Source: Trichostrongylus colubriformis (taxonomy: Eukaryota; Nematoda; Chromadorea; Rhabditida; Trichostrongylidae). From it: a stretch of DNA of 64,000 nt. The stretch is taken from assembly GCA_963978905.1 (NCBI GenBank), contig OZ022258.1, positions 37,385,282 to 37,449,281 of the forward strand. The letters are read 5' to 3'. The position numbers and the translations under genes are program-made. Below, piece after piece: positions 37,118 to 48,798 of this stretch. The notes beneath the pieces were generated by a model. It did no database searches, had not been told where the DNA came from, and saw only the letters and a program-made list of their open reading frames with translations. Positions within the stretch are counted from its first letter, which is position 1. The number at the start of each line of letters is the position of its first letter.

Positions 37118-38195
37118 TGTATAAAGTGGCACGAATGACTTTCTTCGCACCCAATGTGCGAAGAAGTAATTAACGAGGGGCGAGAATCTGAGGTCACCCA
37201 ATTATGTAACTTGTACAACAGCCACCAAAAGAAAAATGAAATGAATAGAGGAAGTCAGGAGTGAGTGAGTTTTCTTATATTGGAAAGGAGTTAATAATAT
37301 TACTTACTTAGGTTACTTAGGCGACCCGTTCCTCAGCAAGCGATTGGCTTTGCGCGGGTCCCAACTCCCGTTCCATTTATAACGATCTTGCGCCACAGTC
37401 GTCCAGTGAGCGATCAGCTGTTATGAGGCTGGATCAACGACATTGTTTCTGAGTGCGATCGAGTCGAACCATCGCATAGGCGGTCGGCCGCCTGGGCGCG
37501 TGGGCTCTCTTGGGTACCAACGGATAGTGGCAGCAATCCATCAGTCATCAGTGCGCCGCATCAGATGCCCTGCGTGGCGATGTTTTGATTCGTCCTATTA
37601 CATCCTTCACTCTAGACATTGCTCTGATGCGGAGCTGTGCAAGCCAAGCTCCTGTTGCCGGCTAAGCGTGAACCCCAGCAACCGCCGTTCGAGTGAAGCC
37701 TGTACAAGGAGTTAATAATACAATCTATAACTCGATCCCCCCCCCCCACCAACGGGCATGCGGTAACCTTCCGACAAGTAGGAAAGGCGCATTCACAATT
37801 ATGCAATTATGAAGGTTATGTAGTGATATTTGCTTACAAACATGCTCACTTTCATCCACTGCATAAATTCACTCATCGTACTATGCATTCTCTCTTTTTT
37901 CAAGTGAAACTTTGTACACACTAGGGCCAAATTCCGCGACCTTTGAGTATATATTCATACAAGTCTTATTGATTGAATACCGAATATGTGTTTACAAATT
38001 GAAGCTCTTTTTTGCCTTGTAATACAGGATAAAAAGTTCATTCTCTCCTGGCTTCCTTCAGTCATATTATTTTTCTTTCGGTGACTGTTGTAGGCAAGTT
38101 ACATAATTGGGTGACCTCTGATTCTCGCCCCTCGTTAATTACTTCTTCCAACATTAGGTGCGAAGAAGTTATACGTACCACTTTATACACACCCC
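37118..38195. mobile_element. Block flanked by ~100-bp inverted repeats
   Basis: The segment 37118-37218 (GCGAAGAAGTAATTAACGAG and onward through CACCCAATTATGTAAC) is repeated in inverted orientation at about 38092-38195. Between them is 0.9 kb with a GC-rich part (37320-37715) whose open frame of 90 codons contains IGGRPPGRVGSLG; I do not recognise it. A C-run lies at 37739. The arrangement suggests a non-autonomous transposon, but target duplications were not identified. Confidence 0.5.
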
Positions 38196-38319
38196 CACCG
38201 TGGACATTACACTCAACTAATGGGGTTGAGCGGTCTATAGCTGACGTACCAATGTGTACACACCACAAATAGGGGACTTGGATAGCTTGGATGGGTTCTG
38301 ATGCACGATCTGATACCCT

Positions 38320-38661
38320 GATCGCAGGGATCAAAGTGGCTATCTTTGTGTCTGCACAAACGAAGAAAGGGTATCCACTAAACCCTCGTACACGATGCGT
38401 TGTAGCCCATATGCCAGGGAGGACAACAAAAGGCTCTACACACCTTGTCATGATTCATATAAATTCCACCGTGCACTCTCTTTTATTCACGATCGCAGGG
38501 ATCAAAGTGGCTCTCTTTGTGTCTGCACAAACGAAGAAAGGGTATCCACTAAACCCTTGTACACGATGCGTTGTAGCCCATATGCCAGGGAGGACAACAA
38601 AAGGCTCTACACACCTTGTCATGATTCATATAAATTCCACCGTGCACTCTCTTTTATTCAC
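38320..38661. repeat. 171-bp tandem duplication
   Basis: Two nearly identical head-to-tail copies of a unit beginning GATCGCAGGGATCAAAGTGG start at 38320 and 38491. Only a few substitutions separate them (TAT/TCT and CTCG/CTTG among those seen), so the duplication is recent. The unit keeps one frame open through both copies (171 = 57 codons), which explains the 151-codon frame at 38291-38746. Confidence 0.8.
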
Positions 38662-38664
38662 GAT

Positions 38665-40410
38665 CGACTTTTTTTCTTGTGTTTCTTCCATACAAATATT
38701 TCAAAGGCCGTCTCATGCATTTGAACAAATGGTCGTGGTTTCCTGACCTTAACACTTGCAGTGGCGCAGTAGTCTTGCCTTAGTGTTTGTCACAAGCTTG
38801 ACATGCGGGTTCGACTTGATCTGCTTCTTCATAACCATTTTGGGATGGCGGACTCTGATATCAAGGTTATAGTTATGAATTGGAAAAATCTTTTTTACTT
38901 GTGAATTCGCAAATACACCTTCAGGAGGGCCCCTGCATCACATAAACGCTCCGAGAAATCTCTGCTTCTTCTCACTTGTTCCGTATGTGCTTCCTTGTTG
39001 TTAAACTGCGTGCTCCAGGTGTGTTCGTATTTCTCCGTTGCAATTACATCGTGAATTTTCAAGTGCACATTTCAGTTCTTCTTCTACTTCGACATATTAA
39101 CCGAGTTCTCATTTCTCTGTCGAGGATTTGTCTATGATGTTTTGGTGTTTGTTCCAACATGGGTTTTTTATGTCACGCATCCGGCTTTCAAATGCAATGG
39201 TCGCTCAAAATGACATTCAACCAGCGTCTTTCCATCAGTAGTCCGTACTGATTTGAAATAAAATTCAATCGAGGAAGTTGGCTGCCAATGTTTTTCAATT
39301 CAGTACTACCATCTAAGAATGAGCGTTCTCAATGTTGATAACTTTTCAGTCGTAAATGTTTCAATTCAATAAATGGAATGATGTTATCCACTCATCCTGA
39401 TGATAATTACATGAAATTACAGTTGATTAGACATTAGGCACGAATGCAATTACAGAGCATACTCCTCTACAATGAATAGTCATCACGCAAGGAGGATGGT
39501 TTTATGTCTTGTAATGAAATCATTAACATCGTGGACAAAAGCTGCTTAAAAGGTGTTAGTGCAACCTCGTCGTCAGATTATAGGTTCGCGAGGCCTCAAT
39601 CTGAGGTTGTTGCGGTAATTGCGGTAATACGTACGCTTCAAGACAAAGGGCAATATACACTTTATCACTCAAGTTACATACTATGAATAAAGCGGGGAGC
39701 GTAGAGGGGATGAAAGAGTCAACAACTGCGTAGCGACTAGCGAGTGGCTGGTACTGGTGGCTACCAGTTGCTTGGACACACAGCATGACATACTATTTTT
39801 GGACGAATGTAAAAAATGAAAGTAAAGATGCTAAGCAATGTAACAGTAAGGAAAGAACTGGTTGAAATGGTCACGCACCCGGGAATGCTGGAATCCGAAA
39901 TAATCTTCCCTGAGAGGTGATGGCGAAGCCACCTAGGGCCGTCTTAATTCACAGTGGTGCCATCGGAAGAATCTGACTACGTTCAGTCAGCGAAACAAAG
40001 TAGCGCGGAAGGAGACCCAGCCACGAATTGCTGCTGGCACAGTAGAGTAAAGGCCAACTTAAAGGCAGCATTAGGGGAAAGTCGGAAGAAAAGTAAAAGA
40101 AGTAGTGATTGTGAAAGTTGGGATGCCTCGTAAGAGGGCAGTGTGGATTAACGGATGGAAATGGCGAAAAACCCGAGAAATAGAACCCCCTTTCCACTGT
40201 TTATTCTCGACGCGGACGACCTGTCCGTCAAGAGGAGGGTAGTTTGATCTAGTTTTCCATTGGCATGTTGCCAAGTAAACACAAGGGAATGTCTGGAAAT
40301 ACGACAGCATCTATTTTTTGGAGTTAGCTTCAAGCCAAACTGCGAAAGCGCGCCGCGAAACCTTCGATCCTGCCGCATCTCCTTGGTCGCTCCCACCCCA
40401 GTCAATCGGC
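38665..40410. other. No supported gene
   Basis: No exon, tandem repeat or palindrome was recognised. Confidence 0.35.
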
Positions 40411-41430
40411 GACGGGTGAGGGGAATTACGCCAAAAATCCGCGTGGCCGCTCGCGGCGAGCGGCGTGGCGCGTCCGAGTTGGATTATATCGTCTCAGGAA
40501 ACCAGCACGTCTAAGATGGCGATCGTATCTAAACCTAAGGTGCGACAGCGCTGGCGGTCGCGTGCGCATTGTTGCTGGGGCGCGCTAAGCGGCGCAGTAC
40601 TGAGTGTGGGTCTCTCGTAGGACGTTTTGTTTGCATCTGATATCTCGTTACAATCTGCACCACTCGTAAATCATTTGTCGTATTGATTTAACGATAACCC
40701 CTCGTTCTATTTCAAACGTATCTAACCATTTTCGCACTCTTGTATTCCACGGCTTCTGTCTGAATTCGACCCACGTATTTTGAACACCTCCCTTCACCCG
40801 GTGCTAATATAGTTGGTAGGGGCACTTCATTGTGCTCGGCGTCGCGTGCTACTTTTGCCTAGGTTTTTAGCCTGAGGATTTCTTTAGGAGGAAGTTTCTA
40901 TCCCTCTTAAAGAAGGCTTAGGTAAAAATATACACCTGAGTGCACAAACTGATGATTGTATAACGGTTTCGATTGAGCGCAACAGTGAGTCTCCACATCT
41001 ATATTAGCACCGCTGCATCTAGTTTACGGTGCTCTAGAGACGGATGACTGATGGAAGAGTCCATTTTCATTTAGTGATTGAATATAATGAGCGCACACTG
41101 AGTCTTCAATTTATCAGATAATAGGTTGATCGGGCCTATTACTGAAGGGGTGTAGGTGTAGCGGTAAGGGTATAGGATGTAATACAAGACATATGGGCTA
41201 TATATATTTATTACTGCAGGATTACATAAGAAAAGGGGGGAAGAGGAGAAGTGGGAAAGTGGTTGCCGGGAAGAGTGACTGGTTGACTGGAACTACCGGC
41301 TGGCAGCAGCTTAAGTAGCCGCCTGCCGGCTCCGAAGTCGAGGTGTCGTTGCATGATTGGCTGCTGGCGCATGATGACGAGTCTTGAGGATTGATGCTTG
41401 AGGATCGATGAGCTGAAGGACCTGGCAAAT
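40411..41430 (-). repeat. 1-kb dispersed repeat X, inverted copy
   Basis: The complement of this stretch matches 59240-60269 over its full length with about 95% identity by eye. Read on the minus strand it has a GC-rich CCAGCAGCCAATCATG segment, a poly(A)-signal-like AATAAATATATATAG, then a CCTAAGCCTTCTTTAAG hairpin and a GC-rich end finishing CACCCGTC. The AATAAA and the open frame of 68 codons (41222-41428) suggest that part derives from the 3' end or LTR of a retroelement, but I cannot name the family. Confidence 0.7.
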
Positions 41431-42625
41431 TTTCAACACAGAAAATCGTGAAACGTCAGTTCTTCAGACCCGTTTCGCACTATCAGTAGCTGTTCATTGG
41501 TGATCAGATATTGAGGTATCGAAAGGAATAGAAAAGTCTCCCTACATCTAGACTTTGTAGCAAACTATGTACATGAAACAGAGTATAAATGTGATTAGAT
41601 CTCGGCTTCTATGTAGTTGAAATGCTACGGCGCTATTCCACCCCTCATTTTTCAAAGCGTCTGACGCGTCCCAGCAACGATGCGCACGCGACCGCCCGCG
41701 CTGTCGCACCTTCGGTTTGAATACGATCACCGTCTTAGATGTAGTTTTGCTGAGACGATATAATCCAAATCGGACGCGCCGGGGCGACCACGCGGATTTT
41801 TGGCCTCTATAACCACATTATCCCAATGCAGTCTTGAAGCCTGCGTCACTCCTTGCGCGTTTCGACACCAACTTCTTCAGCCACAAATCTTGTCCTCGCA
41901 AGACGGGTAAGGGAAATCACGCCAAAAGTTCGCGTGGTCGCCCGCGGCGAGCGGCGCGGCGCGTCCGAGTTGGATTATATCGTCTCAGAGAACCTGCACA
42001 TCTAAGACGGCGATCGTATTCAAACCGAAGGTGCGACAGCGCGGGCGATCGCGTGCGCATCGTTGCTGTAGCGCGCCAAACGCTTTGAAAAATGAGGGGT
42101 GGAATGGCGCCGTAGCATTTCAACATACATAGAAGCCGAGATCTAATCACATTCATACTCTGCTTCATGTAGTTTGCTACATCATGCGCTATAAAAAGTC
42201 TAAATGTAGGGAGACTTTTCTATTCCTTTCGATACCTCAATATCTGATCACCAATGAACAGCTACTGATAGTGCGAAAAGGGTCTGAAGAACTGACGTTC
42301 CACGATTTTCTGTATTGAAAATTTGCCAGGTCCTCCAGCTCATCGATCCTTAAGACTCGTCATCATGCGCCAGCAGCCAATCATGTAACGACAGCTCGAC
42401 TTCGGAGCTGGGAGGCGGCTACTTAAGCTGCTGCCAGCCGGTAGTTCCAGTCAACCAGTCACTCTTCCCGGCAGCCACTTTCCCACTTCTCCTCTTCCCC
42501 CTTTTCTTATGTAATCCTGCAGTAATAAATATATATAGCCCATGTGTCTTGTATTACATCCTATACCCTTACCGCTACACCTACACCCCTTCAGTAATAA
42601 GCCCGATCAACCTATTATCTGATGT
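41105..42625. repeat. 1.5-kb palindrome made of repeat X ends
   Basis: Left arm 41105-41800 and right arm 41915-42625 are inverted copies. The outer parts carry the AATAAATATATATAG segment, the middle parts the GATCAGATATTGAGGTATCG block, and the inner parts the GGTGCGACAGCGCG block. Only about 115 bp in the centre is unpaired. It overlaps the inner end of repeat X at 40411-41430. Confidence 0.75.
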
Positions 42626-43200
42626 GGAGGACCCTGGGAGCTTTCTTCCACCCGTTTTCGGAGCTAATTTTTCCTTCCCTCTCTTCTTTTTCAATAGAAC
42701 GCATTCCCTTCCCAACCCATATTCCCTTCGACTCAACCAACGACTTCGTCTTTTTGCGCAGAAGATGGAGAAAACGAACAACGACTTACGTAAGTAATCT
42801 TTTTTTTCAAGGGATAAGTAATAGTTTCGACACCCAAAATGGTGTGATTAAGAAGGTTTTGACACCTAAAACGGTGTAATTGAGAAGTCCTGGCGACAAG
42901 TTCCTTTTCTCTCTTCTGGCGGCGTACCAGTTGATATTATTAAGAAGTATAATTCATATAAAAAGGATAATAAATCACTACAGTAATCAATGACACTCGG
43001 CAGACCGCTGCTCGGCTGTCAATTTCCTCACACGCCCACTCTAGTTACAGTATACCAGACGTCCAATCAATCTCTACACGATCCTCCAATCGGGTTGGAA
43101 TCTCAGCTTCGACTGCGAGCAGTCAAGTAGACCTATGGAATAAGTGGAAATTGAAATAAGTTCAGTTACTAATAAAATACGAAACGAATATCTTTCACCA
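42626..43200. other. No supported gene
   Basis: Nothing was recognised apart from short AT-rich runs. Confidence 0.35.
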
Positions 43201-43355
43201 AAAAAAATGAACTACATGAAGTACAATGAAATAAGAATAGTATAATTAGTACGAAACTAAATGAACTACAATAAAATAAGAAAAGTATAATTGGTACGTA
43301 ACTGAATAAAGTACAATGAAGTAACAATAGTATAATAAGTATGAAATCTGGCGTA
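43201..43355. repeat. Degenerate ~45-55-bp tandem repeat
   Basis: Three imperfect AT-rich units contain AAATGAACTAC, AATAAGAA(T/A)AGTATAATT and TACG(A/T)AACT in the same order. A separate short duplication (GCTTGAATTCTTTAT) follows at 43412 and 43450. Confidence 0.6.
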
Positions 43356-43481
43356 AAACCAGTATCAGTATTCGGGAAAATAAATGAAATAAGTAGTATC
43401 ATTCGCGAAACCGCTTGAATTCTTTATTAACAACCAGTATTTGCATATTCGCTTGAATTCTTTATCGACAACAAGTATTTA

Positions 43482-43973
43482 ATGAGTAACCACTATAATT
43501 GCCGATTTTCTGAAAAAGACTTGCTCGCCATTCTGTGCACTTTTTCTTCGAGAACTAGCTATTCTCATTCACTATATGATCCTTCGCTGCTACGATACGG
43601 TTCAGAGACGGTACTAGGAGATAGTCAGCAAAGGCATATTTTCATACATTACAACGCACCTCGACATATACAAACTGTCAATCAAGATTTATTAGTCTGG
43701 GTTGCGAAATACACTGATCCGCCAACACGGATACGGTACCTCGGAGGAGCAAAAGAGATTCTTCATCACAACAGGTGTCACTTCGGCGTCGTGTACACAT
43801 CACTTCTGACAGCCGCGACCCCTATCCCAACCGCCGCGACTCGATTCCGACATCGGGTTACGGTAGCTGGCCGAACTACCAGGCATATCCTGCCTACATT
43901 TGAGCTTTTCAATAAAATGAAAACAATACCACAATCAATCCACAAGATACGAAAGCAGTCGCTAGTTTCATAA
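43482..43973 (+). other. Unrecognised 163-codon open frame
   Basis: This intact frame starts with ATG and is longer than most chance frames here. The composition (many Thr, Arg, His) shows no domain, signal peptide or membrane helix. There is no supporting splice or poly(A) context except AATAAA within the frame at about 43911. It may be chance. Confidence 0.25.
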
Positions 43974-44358
43974 ACCATCAGCAAAAAAATGAAGTTATTT
44001 CACACTACCATAAGACGACAATCCCACGTTCATTTCAAACCATTGTCTGAACGCGCTGACAAGATTGTCAAGTAGGTACATAATTCTTGACAACCGGACC
44101 TTCCTAACAAATTGTCTTATCCAAAACACCTGCATAGTATTCCATCAACATTTTGCTGATCATCGTCCATTTTTTCTCAAACGGGCAATTTCGAACTACA
44201 GTAATGACTTGAAAAAAAACTGAGTTTATGCCACAATTTTTTTAAGGACTCAGCCTCGATCAAGTGGATCAAAACCATTTTCACATCACCCAGTAATATT
44301 ACTTGTTCTTTACTACTGAATTTCAATGAAAAGAACAGAACACAAAAATAATTACCAC

Positions 44359-44364
44359 TTTATT
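44359..44364 (-). promoter_or_regulatory. Poly(A) signal AATAAA of gene B
   Basis: The complement of TTTATT, about 82 nt beyond the stop of gene B, within an ATT-rich run. Confidence 0.5.
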
Positions 44365-44445
44365 ATTATTATTATCTTTTTTTCCTTTCACAAAATAAAC
44401 AAATTGGAGATTGACAATGGCGTTCTTCCTGGCCTAGTCGCTCTC

Positions 44446-45547
44446 TTAGCTCTCCGCATCCTTACCCAGGAGCGGCATATTGATGAGAATCGCATCACCC
44501 GCCTTATGAGATTCCTAAAAAGGGAATTATCAATTTAAAGTAAAGCAAAAGACAATTTTTTTTCTTATCCTTTTTGTGCGATCCCGTAATTCGCTCACGT
44601 TCCAGTCCAGGCCGAGCAAAAAGTGCTTGCGCTCCTTGCCTAAGGCCCTCTCTTCAGCTATGGTTTTTTTCAGTCGCGCGATGCTCTCTTTGGCAGCACG
44701 AATGCGCTCCACTGCATCTGCCAGTCGCACATATACGGATCCGCAATCGGGATCACTGCACCCCTTCGGCTAAAAAGAATTGACCCAATAATAATATTTC
44801 GAAAGACCACTCAAAATTTTCGCATTGGAACCCCTTTTTTCTCTCAACGCTAGCATGCTCATCATTTTGGTCTTATGACTACACGAATCCATATTATACT
44901 GCAACGAAAACGTACTCAATTCCTAAATAATCAAAAGCAAATATGACATAGCCAATATATTTGGTCACAACCAAAAATAATCCAACACAACACACCTTTT
45001 CTCTCCATTTTTTTATTAACAACAAAAAACACAAGCAACAAAATTTTCAAACAGAACTAATCACGACTCCCCTGCTGACGGGCGAATGAACCATTCATAA
45101 CCCCCAAGCTAAAGCGCATGAGGTCAGTTCGCAATAAGTCGCACTTCCGAAACGGGAAAAATCAGTAAGACAAAATGCTCGCATTGAATAAATCAACAGA
45201 TGCTCACTCACCTCAAGTTCATCTTTGAGTCTAATCCTTTCCATCTCTCGCCTCTTTAAAATGGAATCCAACTCCTTCTTATTTTCTAGCCTCACGGAGA
45301 CGAGTTCCTGTGCCACCAATTCAGCCTGGCGCTCTAGCTCAGCTGCTCTTTTCAGCAACTTCTTTTCATACTGTCTGGCTTTGCATTCGCAGGTTAAAGA
45401 CGAGTCCTATGACAAACAAATATGAACAACCAAATCATCATCAACCCTCTCATTCTATTCAAAATTCTTCACTAAAAACACTCACCTCCTCTTCAGGAGT
45501 AGGCGAGCGCACGGAGCACGCATCAAAGGATTGCTCACGATGGTGAG
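44446..45547 (-). CDS. Gene B: small Cys/coiled-coil protein, unrecognised family
   Basis: On the minus strand four exons join cleanly: 45547-45486, 45406-45212, 44769-44599 and 44514-44446 (stop). Acceptors are TTATAG, TCATAG, TTTTAG and TTTTAG; donors GTGAGT, GTGAGT and GTGAGC. The first exon seen opens in phase 1 and the later junctions are phase 0; an upstream exon with the start codon is not identified. About 165 residues are visible: an acidic RSPTPEEE tail, a CEC pair, a long charged helix (KKLLKRAAELERQAELVAQE and onward) with heptad pattern, then a second cysteine pair (CSDPDC), a second helix, and a short final exon. A poly(A) signal lies at 44359-44364. Exon phases and the Cys-helix plan match gene A. 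No family was recognised; a dimerising or zinc-binding role is only a guess. Confidence 0.65.
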
Positions 45548-46297
45548 CTATAAAAAAAGAAGCCAATTTCTAACCTAGTGGGAAGCAATGAGAAAAATAA
45601 AGAAACCCACACATAGTTGTGCTGTCGAAATACACAATGACTGAAACCTCTAGCATCTAGCTCCTCCCATGACACACATAAATCAATTAAAAACACTCCT
45701 ACACCTACTCAAATTAATATCATGCTGACATTTATAGACTCCATTGCGCAGTCGATGACAATCACCGCCAGAACTCACTTCCGACAACCAAAACAAACAA
45801 AACAACGTAACGTCGACAGCCCTTCACGGAGCGATCAGACGTCTCCAACAGAAAAGGGCAATAGTTCCAATTTGAAGACCCCTACAACGCTTCCACCTCT
45901 TATTGCAAAGTGCGAATTATATCCAACCTTACAACCACATCCACAATATTACCGTATGAGAACAGCACGGCGTAACCCTAACGCACACCGGAAGCACCCT
46001 GTTTTCACCGATACTCCACCAAAACATTTTCCTTTTTCTCATCCATTGTGGACTTGCGAAAAAATTCATCAACGAAACACAGAAAACCTTTTTTTATGCC
46101 ATATTACCATTTTCTCTCTCGAACCCAATCATATTTTCATAATTTCATATCATCATTTTTATTTTCATAAACTCCTGTAAACTCTACTACAATGTTCATA
46201 CCCTTTTGTCCTAGCTTCATTTCAATTTTTACCTTCGTAATGCTCCAGTCTTTGACACTTATTCTTTTCTTTTTTCATACAAATACAGAACACCAAA

Positions 46298-47665
46298 TTA
46301 ACAGTGAATTAATTCGTAACAACAGATTGAAAAAGTCTGTCTTTTCCGGTGTCTTCCTATGTTCCCACGGCTACCGTTTTCTCCTCCAGCGTGGCTCATG
46401 TCCTGCTCTAAACAGTCGAGCGTCCGCGCGTATGTGCGATTCAAGATTTCCCCTTCCTGCAAATAGTACATCAGTGAAAAAAAAGAGAAGAAAAGCAATT
46501 ATTTTTTTCCTTACCATCTCAAAATGTCGTAGATTGCTTGTAGGCTGGTCGATGGCATGTAAAAGAGGCACGCGGTTTTGGCGTAAAATCATTCCTTCCG
46601 ACATGACCTGCCTCACCATCGCACGTCTTCTTCTGGCAGCCTGGAGCACGTCGGCTAAGTACATCACTTGGGCGAACACAGCACGGCACTTCGGGCATGT
46701 AGCCGTTTGCGCATGGGACTGAAAAAAAATATGATACGACCCATAAAACCTCAAAACAAAAAAAAAAATTTTTCCTCTTCTACCACAAGAATGTCCATCA
46801 ATGCCAATTGGTGGCCATGTTATGCTGAAACTAACCTTAATGGTTAGAATTTAGAATTTAGAGCATATAATATACCAACAACCACAAAATAGATTTGGTC
46901 ACCAGACCAGTTAGAACCAAGGAATACAAATAGACCACTTCCATTTCAACATTTATTCAACCACAATACATTCAACAAAATTTTTTTCCCATCCATTTAA
47001 GTTGTAGTTGGTGAAACCACCCAGAACCCCAAGATTGTATAGCAGCGTTTCCCTGCGCACACTATGATTTATCTGAAAACATAGAAATATAACAAATCAG
47101 TTAACCCCTCACACATAATCTCTTTTCTTACCATAAACTGATTGGAAGCTCTCATTCTTCTATTTCCTGGCGATTCCAAATAACCCTGAATTCGTCTTGC
47201 TCGCGAGATCGGCCGCCACCATGGTTCTTGCGTCGCTCTCCAGGCCGACTTGCTCCTGCCCTATGCATCCGAGGAAGCTTTCTCTAACCTCCTTCAGATA
47301 GTCGCAGGAACAAGAAGCAATCGGTGTAGACTAGTTAGTCTAAATGAGATAGAAAACACATTCTCAATAAATTTTACAGGTCATATGGCTAACACTTACT
47401 CCTATGGGAGGAAAGGGAAGCGGTGAATCCGGTGAATCAGACTCGGGCGACCCAACTCTGAAGGCTTCTTCGAGAATGTTGAAGCTTCCTGAAAGTATGG
47501 ACAGAAGTCTTCACATAGTATGAACTACATAGAAAAAGAAAGTAAAAACTCACTTGTCATTGCGCTGGTAGACGATCGACTGAACAAGATCCTTACCCAA
47601 CTTCGCTCCTCCCCAACAGTCCTGTTTAATCCTAGTACAACGCCGCGCCTGTTCGGATTAGACAT
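46298..47665 (-). CDS. Gene A: paralogue of gene B, with a frame break
   Basis: Five minus-strand exons: 47665-47554 (starts at ATG), 47488-47400, 47330-47132, 46718-46515 and 46456-46298 (stop). Phases are 1, 0, 0, 0, matching gene B. Exon 2 gives a Ser/Pro/Asp-rich tail (GSPESDSPDSP); exon 3 has a CSC pair aligned with CEC of B; exon 4 has CPKC followed by VF.QV..LAD, aligned with C..DC..VYVRLAD of B; exon 5 is basic with a CC pair. Exon 3 is 199 nt, one more than a multiple of three: the frame used at its start meets TAG, while its last 20 codons and the downstream exons need the other frame. So this copy is either a decaying gene or carries a sequence error. CPKC resembles the end of a RING finger, but the rest of a RING is not seen. 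An alternative last exon may lie at about 47075-46950, ending in a GAATAAATG poly(A)-like site. Confidence 0.55.
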
Positions 47666-47754
47666 CTACACTAGCAAGCATATCCCCCTATCACCAATAT
47701 CAATCCACCCCAATACTAACATATATAACAAAAATAAAATACAAGTACAAATAA

Positions 47755-48420
47755 AAGAACATAGCGCAATCCTAAAACAAATTGATTTGCCGCTAATCCC
47801 CAATTTTCCCTTTCTGGAATTTCACATCAATTCTCTATAAGGTAAAAATAATTATAAACCTACCCAATATAATTATAATACAACTACAAACAAATCACAT
47901 GGCGCGATCTTAACAAATTTAGATGATGTCTATTATTTGCACCTAACTATCTATTCCCATCCAATTTTACAATAGCAAAAATACTAATGCACCTTAACAG
48001 TGTACTGACAATACGATAGTAAATGCATCAAATGGCGCAACCCTACATCGATATATACCACCCTCTTAAATCACCACAATAAATCCTTTTCACTTCTCCA
48101 CTCATTATAAATCATCATCAACATTCCCACTACATCAACAATACTACCACAGTCAGACCACATGGCGCATCCTCAAACCAACAGATGACAGTCCTCTAAA
48201 ATCATTACATTGCATTAGTTTAGATTTACGTCCTATTTCAATAGTGATTACCCTTTCCAATACCTCAGCAATACAAGCAGATTTGATTTACATGGCGCAT
48301 ACCACAAAAAGTTGATAAAATCACATTAGCCTCTATCCTTACAATTTCTAGTGCTTCTCCTCTGTAATTCATCACTAAAATATCAAAATATCATCCACAT
48401 AACGTCGCGAACCTTTCAAA
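47755..48420. repeat. Degenerate ~130-bp tandem array between divergent genes
   Basis: A motif (C/A)ATGGCGC(A/G)(A/T) recurs at 47902, 48035, 48165 and 48295 (positions of GCGC), with weaker versions near 47764 and 48406; spacings are about 138, 133, 130, 130 and 111. Each unit repeats a (C)TCTTAAATCA / CTCTAAAATCA segment and a (T)TCC(C/A)A(C/T)TAC(A/C)TCA-type C-rich stretch. The array separates the start of gene A (minus) from the gag region (plus), so it could be promoter or boundary DNA for both. Confidence 0.6.
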
Positions 48421-48798
48421 CTACTATTTTTAAATAATCAACATCAAATCCATTACTATCTCATAATTTCTCACTCAAACCCATCACTTCAAACAGGTAA
48501 GAATAACATATTTTTCTTAATAATTTCCGCCCTAAACTCCTTTCATCCATCAAAATAGATTTATGAACTATTTTCAAGCCCTAAATCGCCTGTAATAATT
48601 ATCAACGGATACAATTCCTTTCTTTCAATAATAATAACCCTGTTTCAACACCATTCCTTTCAGATCTTTCCCAAAATACCCCATCAACATCATATAAACC
48701 TACCAACAGCCTTGAAACCTCTTGCAACCTCAAATTCTTGCCGGATATTCGGGATCAATAGGATCTACCGTAATCCCCGCACGCATTGAATTTCGAAA

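Noticed and set aside
38291..38746. 151-codon frame as a gene
   Set aside because: Its length comes from a recent 171-bp tandem duplication and there is no domain or splice context.
46515..46718. RING finger in gene A exon 4 (CPKCR)
   Set aside because: Only the last Cys pair of a RING is visible; no preceding Cys/His ligands were found in phase-compatible exons, and the aligned exon of gene B has CSDPDC, which is not RING-like.
47520..47840. 106-codon plus-strand frame
   Set aside because: It is antisense to the first exon of gene A and runs into the tandem array; no domain.
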